Under the pieces are notes generated by a model. That model was not told where the DNA came from, made no database searches, and saw nothing but the letters and a program-made list of their open reading frames with translations. The translations under genes and the position numbers were made by a program. Source: Sphingobacterium sp. ML3W (GTDB lineage Bacteria > Bacteroidota > Bacteroidia > Sphingobacteriales > Sphingobacteriaceae). From it: a stretch of DNA of 64,000 nucleotides. Location of the stretch: contig NZ_CP009278.1 of assembly GCF_000747525.1 (NCBI RefSeq), forward strand, positions 310,001 to 374,000, given 5' to 3'. Within the stretch, counting starts at the first letter, position 1; every line of letters begins with the position of its first letter. Shown here piece after piece: positions 26,429 through 35,454 of the stretch.

Positions 26429-27664
26429 TTACTTATTCTTTTCCGCAATCCACAAGGATAGGTATTTAGTACTTTGTAGGGTGTGGTGTAACAAGAGTTG
26501 CCCCATGAAATTCTGTTGTCGATGTGCTTGAAGTTGTGCTTTGATGAAACGGATACTCATTAAAAAATCGTCTTCAAACTTGGTACGTGCGTAACGCTGA
26601 TTTAGGATCGCTATGCCGTTACTTTGCGCTTCTTGCCAGCGTGTTTTATTGTTATAGAGTTCGATTGCTTTTTCAATAAATAGCTGCGGTTCATTAGCAA
26701 TAAAACCGTTCCAAGGTAAGTCGCCACACATGGCTTCGGCGCCAATGCTGGTTGTAACGGATGGTGTGCCGGTTTGCATGGCGTCTATAAACTTGCCTTT
26801 TACACCTGCTCCGAATTGGATAGGTGCCAAAAGGATGCGATGGTCAGCCATTGTGGTCTGGGCATTTTCCGTCCTTCCATGTATAAAGAAACGTTCTTTC
26901 GGATTATTGAGCTGCAGTACCTTTTGACTTGGGTAAGCTCCATAGATGTTTAATTTGGCTTGAGGAAGTTGTTTCCTAAGCAGGGGCCAGATCTCTTTTT
27001 TTAAATATTGTACCGTATTCCAATTGGGTTCGTGAATAAAATTGCCAATAAACATAAAATCTGCGCGCTCCTCGTAGGTTTTCCATGAATCGATGCAGGC
27101 ATGGTCAATTTCTTCTTCTAAAAATGGTAGATAATAGAGGATAGCGGGGCTGATGGCAAATTGATTGGTCAACAATTGCATCTCAAGTTCGGAGATAATG
27201 ATGGAGATATCCGATCGTAAGATTGCGGCTATTTCCCTTTTTGCGATATCGGAGTAAAGCAGTGTCTGATCAAACTGTTCCCCAGTTTTAGCATTGGACT
27301 GTCGGGCATGTCTTAGGAAGTGTAAATCCTCGGTATCGAGTATACGTACAGCATCTGGACATTCTTGAGCCACCCGCCAACTGTATTGTTCTTCGGTCAT
27401 AAAGCGATCGAAAACAACGATTTGAGGATGAAGGTCGCGGACGAACTCATTGAATTGATCATCGTTAAGTTTGATTTCCACTTCTTTTATACCCATTGCT
27501 TTTAAATCGGCACTGTATGGCGATTTGGATGCAGCACTTGCGAATGTGATGGTGTTGTTATTTTTTTGAAAACTTTTCAGCAATTGGACCATGCGAAATC
27601 CCGCAGCTGAAGAACTCGGCTCCGGCCATACTAAACCGATAAAAAGTATTTCTTGTTTTTCCAT
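26429..27664 (-). CDS. Glycosyltransferase (GT4-type, GT-B fold)
   Basis: The product is 411 aa from the ATG at 27664; the frame extends 13 codons further upstream. The N-terminal half begins 'MEKQEILFIGLVWPEPSSSA', which is typical of sugar-nucleotide glycosyltransferases that scan a Rossmann-like acceptor domain. The C-terminal half has 'FMFIGNFIHEPNWNTVQYLK', 'NIYGAYPSQKV', 'FFIHGRTENA' and 'LLAPIQFGAGVKGKFIDAMQTG', the GT4 nucleotide-sugar site. No polysaccharide genes are adjacent, so the acceptor is unknown. It is convergent with the MBL hydrolase gene, with only five bases between the stops. Confidence 0.82.
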   Translation of the reverse strand: MEKQEILFIGLVWPEPSSSAAGFRMVQLLKSFQKNNNTITFASAASKSPYSADLKAMGIKEVEIKLNDDQFNEFVRDLHPQIVVFDRFMTEEQYSWRVAQECPDAVRILDTEDLHFLRHARQSNAKTGEQFDQTLLYSDIAKREIAAILRSDISIIISELEMQLLTNQFAISPAILYYLPFLEEEIDHACIDSWKTYEERADFMFIGNFIHEPNWNTVQYLKKEIWPLLRKQLPQAKLNIYGAYPSQKVLQLNNPKERFFIHGRTENAQTTMADHRILLAPIQFGAGVKGKFIDAMQTGTPSVTTSIGAEAMCGDLPWNGFIANEPQLFIEKAIELYNNKTRWQEAQSNGIAILNQRYARTKFEDDFLMSIRFIKAQLQAHRQQNFMGQLLLHHTLQSTKYLSLWIAEKNK

Positions 27665-28047
27665 CGATGGAAATTTACACAAAAACCCCAATAATATCTT
27701 CATTATATTTTCAATCGACTGGCTACTAGATTGTAATATTTACGTTTTGAAAAATAATAAAAGACAAAGAATACATGAATGAATAAGCAGGTCATTACTT
27801 TAAAATTAATGATGAATCATAATTCCATACTGGGTTAGCAGCGTAATTCCAAATTGTTTCTGTGGGAATAGGCATTGATAACAAAGGATAATTGCTTAAC
27901 GTCCAAGAGGGGGGATGTCGCTAGATGTCAAAAGATATTAGGGTATAAAGCAGTAATTTATTTTGATTTAAAACAAGGATTACAATTTCTTTATTTAATG
28001 TGGGTAAATACTTTTTATATTTATAGTAGATAACGGCCATCATCCCT
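27665..28047. other. Intergenic region with a possible gene remnant
   Basis: About 380 bases between divergent genes. On the minus strand a 41-codon open stretch without a start (27795-27920) encodes SWTLSNYPLLSMPIP followed by WNYAANPVWNY and a stop. It reads like the C-terminus of an exported or RagB/SusD-type protein, but I cannot confirm the family. The rest is AT-rich and should contain the two divergent promoters. Confidence 0.35.
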
Positions 28048-30642
28048 ATGAAGAAATCATTGTTAAGCGGTATACAAAAATTCTCCCCTAAAACATATTG
28101 GAAAGAACTGTTAGCTGTTTTTATCGTGTTGTTGGCATTTGTTTTTTTTAGGAGCGAACGTAAGGAGATAGCTTCAATAGGCCCGCAGTTGGCCACGGCG
28201 GACTTCAATTGGCTACTCGTCGGACTTGCCGTAACCCTCCTGTATATCCTATTGCAGGGGGTGATGTACATCTTTAGTTTTCGAACGATTGGATTGAAGT
28301 TGAATTTATGGGATGCGATTGAATTGTTTTTGAAAAGAAACCTACTGAGTGTCTTTCTTCCTGCAGGGGGAGTGAGCTCATTGGCGTATACAACTTCGCA
28401 GTTAAGAAAGAAACAGCTCAATTCAACCAAGATCCATCAGGCGGGAGCGATATATGGTTATGTAGGGCTTTTGACCGTTTTTATTATTGGGGTGCCCATC
28501 ATTCTGTATACGGTCTTTGATCATAAAAATTTTGATAATGCTTGGATATCACTGCTTGTTTTGGGCTTATTGCTCGGTTTATCTTTTGTTTTCTTTTGGT
28601 CGATTAGGGTAAAAAATGGGCTGTACCGTTGGCTGGAACTCAAATTTCCTAGTTTAATAGCCAATATACACGACATATTTTCTGCTCATATTCATAAAGG
28701 CTATTTATGGACCACGATCCTCATTTCAACCGGTATAGAGCTCTGTGGTATCGCGCATGCTTTTATTAGTATGCATGCGCTCCAGACGCATGTATCGTTT
28801 GAGGCTGCTGCAGTTGCCTATACCATTACCGTGGTATTGATGATGGTATCACCCTTTTTGAGAGGACTAGGGGCCGTAGAGTTTACGATGTTGTACATAT
28901 TGACTTCTTATGGCTATACGCAAGAGGAAGGCCTAGGTATTACCATCATCTATCGTTCATTTGAATTTTGGCTGCCTTTGCTATTTGGAATCATCTCCTT
29001 CATTTGGAGGGGACGACAGATTATCGCACGTATTTTACCTGCAATTGCTATTTTCTTTTTAGGGATCATCAACCTCATCTCTGTGGCTACCCCTCCTTTG
29101 ATGGAGCGTATGCAGCTTGAGAAATATTATCTACCGATTGAAGCTATGCATGCTTCGAAGTTGATGGTTCTGGTCTTAGGGCTTGGACTAATGGTGAGTG
29201 CAGCATACCTGATTAAAGGATATCGGTCTGCTTTCTGGATTGCGCTTACCTTTTCTTTTTTATCCTTGTTGGGTCATATTGGAAAAGCACTGGATTATGA
29301 AGAAGCCTTGGTATCCTTATTCATCATCATTTTATTGATCACCAACCAAAAGCAATATCGTATAAAAATCAATAAAAATTGGATGCGAATCGGTTTCGCT
29401 ACTTTTTTTATTGCCTTGGCTGGAGTTTGCTTGTTTGGTTTTGTTTGTTTTTATGTCATTGATAAAAAGCACTTTGGTGTTGATTTTACATGGGAGCAAT
29501 CCCTATACTACACCATGCAAAGCTTTTTATTGTTTAATGATGAGCTAAGGCCGCATACAGCGTTTGGTCAAGAGTTTTTGAATATCACCCATTTTTTGGG
29601 CCTTTTCTCATGGATACTATTACTTTACACGTTTTTATGTCCGCGGATCATTCATGAAGAGGATAAGGAACAAAATGTGTTGGATAGGGCAAAACGCTTG
29701 CTAAAACTATATGGTGGTTCACCGATGGATTATTTTAAAATTGCCGCAGATAAGCAGTTGTATTTTTCTAGGGTAACAGACGGCTTTGTAGCTTATCGCA
29801 TCGGTCAAGCTTTTGCAATTGTTTTAGATGGGCCTGTATGTGCTATTGAGGATAAAGAAGAAGTAATTGTCGAATTTGAGGGTTATTGCTCTTCTCTGGG
29901 GCTTAAGTCGGTGTATTATCGTGTAGACGAAGATAGCCTATCCTATTTTAATGCGCTTCGAAAACGTAAAATTATTATTGGACAGGAGGCATTGATGGAT
30001 GTTTCTTTATTTTCCTTAGAGGGAAAAAATCGAAAATCGCTTCGAAACGCTTTGAATAGTTTAGAAAAAAAGGGGTATACCACTCGGATTGTACAGGCTC
30101 CTCATGCTGCTGTGTTCATAACGGAATTGAAAGAGGTGTCTGATGAATGGTTGCGTGTATTTGATAAAAAGGAAATGGTTTTTTCGCAAGGACAATTTGA
30201 TCCTGTAGCAATTTCTGAACAAGATGTAATCGTGGTACAGGATGAACATCAAAAAGTCGTATCATTTCTAAATATTATTCCTGATTTTACAGAGGGTGAG
30301 TGCACCTATGATCTGATTCGGAAAATAGAAAATGCTCCAGGGGGATGTATGGATGCTTTGGTTGTGAAATTGGCGGAATATGCACGAAATAAGGGTAGGA
30401 AATATATCAATTTGGGTATGGTACCCATGAGTGGTATTGAATCTCCGGAGAGCCCTGCCGAACAAATTATGAAGTTTGCCGCAGATAAAGTTGGTTCTTT
30501 CAGACATTATCAGAGTCTGAGAGATTTCAAAGAGAAGTATGCGACTATTTGGGAAAATAAGTATTTAATTTTTGGCAATGATTTTGACTTATTACAATTG
30601 CCGCAAGCTTTGTCTAAGGTAATGAAGCCAGATAATGAATAA
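28048..30642 (+). CDS. mprF: MprF-like lysyl/alanyl-phosphatidylglycerol synthase and flippase
   Basis: The product is 864 aa. The N-terminal two-thirds is a multi-span membrane domain (roughly residues 20-540) of the MprF flippase type, with 'SVFLPAGGVSSLAYTTSQLR' and 'MMVSPFLRGLGAVEFTMLYI'. The C-terminal third is a cytosolic DUF2156 transferase domain: 'ADKQLYFSRVTDGFVAYRIG', 'EGKNRKSLRNALNSLEKKGY', 'ALVVKLAEYARNKGRKYINL'. The enzyme transfers lysine or alanine from tRNA to phosphatidylglycerol, which lowers surface charge and raises resistance to cationic peptides. Lysine versus alanine cannot be decided by eye. It overlaps the AcvB/VirJ-like gene by 8 bases. Confidence 0.9.
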   Translation: MKKSLLSGIQKFSPKTYWKELLAVFIVLLAFVFFRSERKEIASIGPQLATADFNWLLVGLAVTLLYILLQGVMYIFSFRTIGLKLNLWDAIELFLKRNLLSVFLPAGGVSSLAYTTSQLRKKQLNSTKIHQAGAIYGYVGLLTVFIIGVPIILYTVFDHKNFDNAWISLLVLGLLLGLSFVFFWSIRVKNGLYRWLELKFPSLIANIHDIFSAHIHKGYLWTTILISTGIELCGIAHAFISMHALQTHVSFEAAAVAYTITVVLMMVSPFLRGLGAVEFTMLYILTSYGYTQEEGLGITIIYRSFEFWLPLLFGIISFIWRGRQIIARILPAIAIFFLGIINLISVATPPLMERMQLEKYYLPIEAMHASKLMVLVLGLGLMVSAAYLIKGYRSAFWIALTFSFLSLLGHIGKALDYEEALVSLFIIILLITNQKQYRIKINKNWMRIGFATFFIALAGVCLFGFVCFYVIDKKHFGVDFTWEQSLYYTMQSFLLFNDELRPHTAFGQEFLNITHFLGLFSWILLLYTFLCPRIIHEEDKEQNVLDRAKRLLKLYGGSPMDYFKIAADKQLYFSRVTDGFVAYRIGQAFAIVLDGPVCAIEDKEEVIVEFEGYCSSLGLKSVYYRVDEDSLSYFNALRKRKIIIGQEALMDVSLFSLEGKNRKSLRNALNSLEKKGYTTRIVQAPHAAVFITELKEVSDEWLRVFDKKEMVFSQGQFDPVAISEQDVIVVQDEHQKVVSFLNIIPDFTEGECTYDLIRKIENAPGGCMDALVVKLAEYARNKGRKYINLGMVPMSGIESPESPAEQIMKFAADKVGSFRHYQSLRDFKEKYATIWENKYLIFGNDFDLLQLPQALSKVMKPDNE

Positions 30643-31333
30643 GATACTCATGAAAGGAAACCGGTTAGGGCTATTTATACTCTTGTTTTTTATCAAAATA
30701 ACAGTAATGGGACAGCAGAACGATAATATACTTAAGATTTGGAATAATAATGGACATAGCCCTGTTGTCCTTTATCTGAGTGGAGATGGTGGATTCAATA
30801 GTTTTTCAACGCGTTATTGTGAACTTTTGGGAAGGGAAGGATATACGGTTGGTGCGGTGAATTCAAAAAGCTTTTTTTGGGATAAAAAATCACCCGATCA
30901 GATTGCGAAGGAATTGAGTGGTAGCCTTGATAAATTGTTGGTAGGTAGAAAGAATCAAATGGTTTATTTTGTGGGCTACTCCTTTGGGGCAGATGTCATT
31001 CCTTTTCTTGTTAATAAATTGACGGGAGAATGGAAACAAAGGCTGCAGGCTGTTGCTCTCTTAGAACCCTCGACTTCTACTGATCTGGAAATCCATGTGT
31101 CAGACTTATTTGGGCGTAGTAGTGTTAAGAGAAGTATGGATGTTATAGCAGAGATCAATAAGATGGTTGGTGTGAGAACTGCCATTTTACTGGGTGAAGA
31201 TGAAATCAGCTTTCCTATGAAACACATTCGTTTGCCAAATTTAGAAGCAATTTATTTGAAAGGGAACCATCATTTTGATGGCAATGCCGCGGATGTAGTG
31301 AAAGCTACGGTAAAGCATTTTTCATTCAAGTAA
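30635..31333 (+). CDS. AcvB/VirJ-like periplasmic alpha/beta hydrolase
   Basis: The product is 232 aa. A signal peptide (about residues 12-27, ending VMGQ) directs export. 'SPVVLYLSGDGGFNSFSTRY' is the characteristic oxyanion region of the VirJ domain, and 'YFVGYSFGADVIPFLVNKL' holds the nucleophile serine. 'GEDEISFP' and 'LKGNHHFDG' supply the acid and histidine. In Agrobacterium and Rhizobium AcvB hydrolyses lysyl-phosphatidylglycerol made by LpiA and is encoded in the same operon. The 8-base overlap with an MprF gene here matches that arrangement. Hydrolysis of the neighbour's product is a strong inference. Confidence 0.85.
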   Translation: MNKILMKGNRLGLFILLFFIKITVMGQQNDNILKIWNNNGHSPVVLYLSGDGGFNSFSTRYCELLGREGYTVGAVNSKSFFWDKKSPDQIAKELSGSLDKLLVGRKNQMVYFVGYSFGADVIPFLVNKLTGEWKQRLQAVALLEPSTSTDLEIHVSDLFGRSSVKRSMDVIAEINKMVGVRTAILLGEDEISFPMKHIRLPNLEAIYLKGNHHFDGNAADVVKATVKHFSFK

Positions 31334-31640
31334 TTTGCCTAATAATGGGTGCTTGCTATTTTCGGTGTTATTGAGCGCGTTTTACTCGGTATAATAATAG
31401 GTTTTTCTATTGTGTTATTGATTTCGTTCCTTCGATTAAAGGATAATGAGGCTATCATATCAAATTCTTTTATGTATTTATTTGAATCTTGTGTTTATGA
31501 TAAGATCTGTTCCATTCAGTCTGTTCGCTGTAGGTTTATGGTGGTTACAAATAACACTTTTTACATTTTTATTGTTGTAGGTCAATTTTTTAGCGGTTCA
31601 AAATGGATAAGTTTGTAGTATATCATTTAAATAAAAGAAT
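31334..31640. other. Intergenic region before the LLM oxidoreductase
   Basis: 307 bases. A 270-base open frame (31349-31618) starts only at TTG and encodes an unrecognised hydrophobic peptide; I do not regard it as a gene. The last 40 bases contain a good promoter match, listed separately. Nothing else is evident. Confidence 0.5.
31608..31615 (+). promoter_or_regulatory. Bacteroidota-type -7 promoter element (TAAGTTTG)
   Basis: An exact match to TAnnTTTG, 25 bases before the ATG of the LLM gene. No clear -33 TTG at the ideal spacing. Confidence 0.4.
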
Positions 31641-32681
31641 ATGGAATTAGGAATAGGTATGTTTGGCGATTTGCATATTGATCCCAAAACAGGACAAATA
31701 CAATCTTCGCAAGAAAAATTGCATCAAATTATTGAACAAGTAAAGTTGATGGATGAAGTAGGCCTTGACTTTTTTGGAATGGGTGAACATCATCGTCCGG
31801 ACTATGCTGTTTCAGCTCCAGAAATTATATTAGCGGCGGCAGCTTCTGTCACTAAGAACATAAAATTAGGAAGTGCTGTCTCTGTATTGAGTTCTGCAGA
31901 TCCTGTTAAACTCTATCAGGATTTTTCTACAGTTGATGTTTTATCTAATGGTCGCGCTGAGATTATGGCGGGAAGAGGATCTTTTATTGAGTCATTTCCT
32001 TTATTTGGCTATAATCTGAATGATTATGGTGCATTGTTTGAAGAAAAGTTAGATTTATTGGTGAAGTTGAATAATCAAGAGACGATTAGCTGGACGGGTA
32101 AATTTCGACCTACATTAGTCAATCAGCAAATATTTCCACGTCCTGTTCAACCCAAATTGCCGATATGGGTGGCTGTGGGTGGCACCACCTCATCTGTTAT
32201 CCGTGCTGGGAAATTGGGTTTGCCCGTTATGTTTGCCATAATTGGAGGAACTTTCGAAGCTTTCAAACCTTTAGTCGAAATGTATCAACAGGCGTATGCC
32301 GATAATGGTCATGATATGTCCAATTATCAAGTTGGTGTACATGTGCATGCTTTGTTTGGTGATAATTCGCAGCAGGTAGCAGATGCTTATTACCCTATTT
32401 ATGCAGCACAGATGAATCGCATCGGTGGTGATCGCGGCTGGCCTCCTTATCAACGGACCCAGTATGATTTTGGACGTTCATCTCATGGTCATTTGATTAT
32501 CGGGGATGCCGATTATGCTGTGGATAAGATTTTGAAAATCCAGGAGGCTTTAGGGTTGACACGTTTCTCTGCGCACATGGATGTGGGAGCACCTAGTCAC
32601 CTTGATATGATGAAAGCAATTGAGGTTTTTGGTTCGAAAATCGCTCCGCAAGTAAGAGCTGCTCTTAAAAAAGGAGAATAA
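31641..32681 (+). CDS. LLM-class (luciferase-like) flavin-dependent oxidoreductase
   Basis: The product is 346 aa. 'FFGMGEHHRPDYAVSAPEII', 'TKNIKLGSAVSVLSSADPVK' and 'STVDVLSNGRAEIMAGRGSF' are the conserved blocks of the bacterial luciferase-like TIM barrel, followed by 'QPKLPIWVAVGGTTSSVIRA' for flavin binding. Enzymes of this group use FMNH2 or F420H2 for monooxygenation or reduction. This subgroup (about 340 aa, often annotated as an LLM oxidoreductase of unknown substrate) is widespread in Bacteroidota. The following miaE gene is 81 bases downstream but has its own promoter match. Confidence 0.9.
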   Translation: MELGIGMFGDLHIDPKTGQIQSSQEKLHQIIEQVKLMDEVGLDFFGMGEHHRPDYAVSAPEIILAAAASVTKNIKLGSAVSVLSSADPVKLYQDFSTVDVLSNGRAEIMAGRGSFIESFPLFGYNLNDYGALFEEKLDLLVKLNNQETISWTGKFRPTLVNQQIFPRPVQPKLPIWVAVGGTTSSVIRAGKLGLPVMFAIIGGTFEAFKPLVEMYQQAYADNGHDMSNYQVGVHVHALFGDNSQQVADAYYPIYAAQMNRIGGDRGWPPYQRTQYDFGRSSHGHLIIGDADYAVDKILKIQEALGLTRFSAHMDVGAPSHLDMMKAIEVFGSKIAPQVRAALKKGE

Positions 32682-32730
32682 GGCTATCGCAAAACTAATT
32701 GCGAATATTTTTATATCGCTTGGATATGCT

Positions 32731-32738
32731 TAACTTTG
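32731..32738 (+). promoter_or_regulatory. -7 promoter element (TAACTTTG) for miaE
   Basis: An exact TAnnTTTG match 24 bases before the miaE ATG. The purine-rich agagagga just upstream of the ATG could serve as ribosome-binding site. The frame open to a TTG at 32736 would overlap this promoter, which favours the later ATG start. Confidence 0.45.
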
Positions 32739-32762
32739 TGTTTTAAAAATAGAGAGGACAAA

Positions 32763-33344
32763 ATGTTAGGATTGAAATTGTTAACGGATCCAAGGTGGGC
32801 AAATATTGCAGAAGGAAATTTAGAGGAGATACTGACTGATCACGCTTGGTGTGAGCAAAAGGCAGCTTCAAATGCGATTTCTTTAATTATGTACAACTCT
32901 GAACATGAAGAGTTGGTACACGAATTGACAGCGATTGCAATTGAGGAAATGCAACATTTCCAAATGGTCATCGATATTATTAAAGAAAGAGGCTATACCC
33001 TAGGTAAGGAGCGTAAAGATGATTACGTGGGGCAGTTGATGAAATTCAATAAGAAAGATGGTTCTCGTAATATGGCTTTTATAGACCGTTTACTCTTTGC
33101 CGCAATGATTGAGGCGAGAAGTTGTGAACGTTTTAGGGTATTATCTCTAAATATTAAAGATGAAAAGTTAGCGAAGTTCTATTATGACTTAATGGTTTCC
33201 GAAGCAAATCATTACACAACGTTTCTTAATTTTGCACGTCAATTTTCGACAGATGTGGATGTGGACAAGCGTTGGAAAGAATGGTTGGATTTTGAAGGAG
33301 AACTGATACAGTCTTATGGCACTAAAGAAGCAATACACGGATAG
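32763..33344 (+). CDS. miaE: tRNA-(ms2io6A) hydroxylase MiaE
   Basis: The product is 193 aa from the ATG at 32763, preceded by agagagga; nine upstream codons from a TTG are unlikely to be used. It is a ferritin-like di-iron protein: 'DHAWCEQKAASNAISLIM', 'AIEEMQHFQMVIDII', 'AAMIEARSCERFRVL' and 'LMVSEANHYTTFLNFARQF' supply the E/H ligands in the order usual for MiaE. It hydroxylates the isopentenyl group of the modified A37 of certain tRNAs. A strong terminator follows. Confidence 0.9.
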   Translation: MLGLKLLTDPRWANIAEGNLEEILTDHAWCEQKAASNAISLIMYNSEHEELVHELTAIAIEEMQHFQMVIDIIKERGYTLGKERKDDYVGQLMKFNKKDGSRNMAFIDRLLFAAMIEARSCERFRVLSLNIKDEKLAKFYYDLMVSEANHYTTFLNFARQFSTDVDVDKRWKEWLDFEGELIQSYGTKEAIHG

Positions 33345-33362
33345 ATTCGTGCTATTGGAATA

Positions 33363-33402
33363 GTAAGATCCCCATTTTCAGTATTGAAAATGGGGATCTT
33401 AC
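33363..33402. terminator. Bidirectional terminator between miaE and the GNAT gene
   Basis: Perfect 18-bp arms (33363-33380 and 33385-33402) enclose a 4-base loop gtat. It ends one base before the stop codon of the convergent gene. Its upper stem and loop match those of the terminator at 48534-48583. Confidence 0.8.
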
Positions 33403-33403
33403 G

Positions 33404-33895
33404 TTATATCAAGGTTGATCTTCGCTCTAAAATACAGTTGTCCATCCAGATGCCCTTTAATTGTGCAACTTGATGTTGTGTGCCCAGTAGTCGAAACCCA
33501 AATTTTAGATGGAGCGCTATACTTTTTTCGTTCTCAGGAAAAATAAAGGACATAATCGTCCATATACCAGCTTTCTCAGATCTATCAATGATATGTTGCA
33601 TGAGGATTTTTCCAAGTCCTTTGCCTTGATGATGTTGATCGATATAAATGCTGAGCTCCGTGACACCCTGATATCCTGTTCGCTGCAAAACGGGAGATAA
33701 TGCAACCCAACCTATTACAACGTTGTTTTCAATAGCGACAAACCGCATCGCGGGCAGATGATCTTTATCCCATTCTTCCCAAGTACTTGTCTTTGTCGCT
33801 AATGTGATATTTCCGGCATCGATCGCCTGTTGGTAGATGCGTGCAATATCGGGGTAATGCCTTTGTTCTAGATGCTGTATTTCTATCTGTAGCAT
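33404..33895 (-). CDS. GNAT-family N-acetyltransferase (phosphinothricin acetyltransferase-like)
   Basis: The product is 163 aa from the ATG at 33895; the frame extends 19 His/Lys-rich codons upstream that do not look protein-like. 'ARIYQQAIDAGNITLATKTS', 'VALSPVLQRTGYQGVTELSI' and 'HHQGKGLGKILMQHIIDRSE' are the conserved blocks, the last being the acetyl-CoA pyrophosphate loop (Q/RxxGxG/A). The layout is that of the phosphinothricin/methionine sulfoximine acetyltransferase subgroup. Actual substrates of chromosomal homologues are often amino-acid analogues or sulfoximines and are not decidable here. Confidence 0.85.
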   Translation of the reverse strand: MLQIEIQHLEQRHYPDIARIYQQAIDAGNITLATKTSTWEEWDKDHLPAMRFVAIENNVVIGWVALSPVLQRTGYQGVTELSIYIDQHHQGKGLGKILMQHIIDRSEKAGIWTIMSFIFPENEKSIALHLKFGFRLLGTQHQVAQLKGIWMDNCILERRSTLI

Positions 33896-34206
33896 ATGAT
33901 GGTGCTTTATGTCTTTTTTACTGCTGTTGCGGTATCTCTTATGATGATTCAAAACTAGGAAAAGTTTTGAAGGCTATTGCTAGATTATTCTTGTTTTTTT
34001 AAGTAAACATGGTTTTTCTGAAATGACCATGATCTTGTTTTTCATTTAGTTAAGTAGACTTGTCATGCATTTAGTAGGATCTGAAAGAGGTACTATGCTC
34101 TTCTTCTTGCTGAATTGGTATAGCATAACTAGAAGTAATAATTTAGGATTCAGATAGTTCTGCTTTTTATGACATTATAAAAATAAGATTTTTATATAAA
34201 TAACCT

Positions 34207-34214
34207 TACCTTTG
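34207..34214 (+). promoter_or_regulatory. -7 promoter element (TACCTTTG) immediately before rlmN
   Basis: An exact TAnnTTTG match ending 4 bases before the GTG start of rlmN. With the usual distance to the transcription start, the message would be leaderless or nearly so. Confidence 0.45.
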
Positions 34215-34218
34215 TCGT

Positions 34219-35283
34219 GTGACTGAGAAAAGTAAAATAATTGATATTCGTAGTCTGTCGATAGATCAGATTAAAGAGAAGCTTACTGAAATGGGTGAGC
34301 AAGGTTTCCGTGCAAAGCAAATTTATGAGTGGATTTGGGTAAAGTCTTGTATAGATTTTGATTTGATGAGTAACCTCAGTAAACCTTTGCGTGAAAAGCT
34401 GAAAGAAAATTTTGTTATTCGTGCAGTCAAGGTTAAGGAATCGCAGATCAGTTCGGATAGAACAATCAAGAGCAGTTTCGCTTTGTACGATGGTAACATC
34501 ATTGAAGGTGTTTTGATTCCTGCTCCTGAGCGTATGACAGCATGTGTAAGTTCACAGGTAGGCTGTAGTTTGACCTGCAAATTTTGTGCGACAGGCTATA
34601 TGGACCGTAAACGGAATTTGAATGCGGATGAGATATATGACCAGGTTGTTTTGATTGCAAAACAAGCAGAAGAAAAATATAATCTACCATTAACCAATAT
34701 CGTGTATATGGGTATGGGTGAGCCGCTATTGAATTATGCCAATATGATGAAATCGGTAGAAAGAATTACTTCTCCTGATGGTTTGAATATGGCTGCAAAA
34801 CGCATTACAGTATCTACTGCAGGTATTGCTAAGATGATCAAGAAGCTAGGTGACGATGAGGTCAGGTTTAATTTGGCCCTTTCATTACATGCTGCAAATG
34901 ATAAAAAGCGTAATGAGATCATGCCTATCAATGAGCAAAATTCATTGGAAGCACTTGCGGATGCATTGAAATATTTTTACGCGAAGACTAAAAGCCCAAT
35001 TACATTTGAATACATCGTTTTTGACAATTTTAATGATGAGTTAGAAGATGCAAAAGAGTTGGCCAGATTCTGTAAACATGTTCCTTGTAAGGTTAATATA
35101 ATTGAATATAACCCCATCTCATTAGCGAGTTTTGTAAATGCTGATGCAGATAAGATTGAGGTTTTTGCTAATTATCTAAAAAATCAGGGTATCATTACCA
35201 ATGTGCGTAGAAGTCGTGGAAAAGACATCGATGCGGCATGTGGTCAGTTAGCGATTAAAGATAAAGAAGCTCAAGAAGCTTAA
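34219..35283 (+). CDS. rlmN: Dual-specificity 23S rRNA/tRNA adenine-C2 methyltransferase RlmN
   Basis: The product is 354 aa from a GTG start; no ATG lies near the N-terminus. The radical-SAM triad is C116-x3-C120-x2-C123 in 'GCSLTCKFCATGYMDRKRN'. Upstream 'KQIYEWIWVKSCIDFDLMSN' and downstream 'NIVYMGMGEPLLNYANMMKS' and 'RITVSTAGIAKMIKKLG' are signatures of RlmN. 'RRSRGKDIDAACGQL' holds the C-terminal mechanistic cysteine. It methylates A2503 of 23S rRNA and A37 of some tRNAs. A promoter element sits directly before the start codon. Confidence 0.95.
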   Translation: MTEKSKIIDIRSLSIDQIKEKLTEMGEQGFRAKQIYEWIWVKSCIDFDLMSNLSKPLREKLKENFVIRAVKVKESQISSDRTIKSSFALYDGNIIEGVLIPAPERMTACVSSQVGCSLTCKFCATGYMDRKRNLNADEIYDQVVLIAKQAEEKYNLPLTNIVYMGMGEPLLNYANMMKSVERITSPDGLNMAAKRITVSTAGIAKMIKKLGDDEVRFNLALSLHAANDKKRNEIMPINEQNSLEALADALKYFYAKTKSPITFEYIVFDNFNDELEDAKELARFCKHVPCKVNIIEYNPISLASFVNADADKIEVFANYLKNQGIITNVRRSRGKDIDAACGQLAIKDKEAQEA

Positions 35284-35389
35284 TAATAAGTGATTATCCT
35301 GCTATTTCTGTTACTGAATATTCCGTGATGGAAGAGGATAATGCAAAGCAATCATGAATGCCTATGAAATATAGCTGCTAATGAATCAG

Positions 35390-35427
35390 TTTGTTTTATT
35401 TACAATTTTAATTGTAAATAAAACAAA
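35390..35427. terminator. Hairpin between rlmN and the ComF-like gene
   Basis: Perfect 18-bp arms (35390-35407 and 35410-35427) with a 2-base loop, 107 bases after rlmN and 28 bases before the next start. It is AT-rich. It could terminate rlmN or act in the leader of the ComF-like gene. Confidence 0.55.
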
Positions 35428-35454
35428 TTTAGCTAAGTTCGTATAGGCATAATC

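Noticed and set aside
31349..31618. 89-codon hydrophobic frame before the LLM gene
   Set aside because: Only a TTG start, no recognisable features, and it runs into the LLM promoter.
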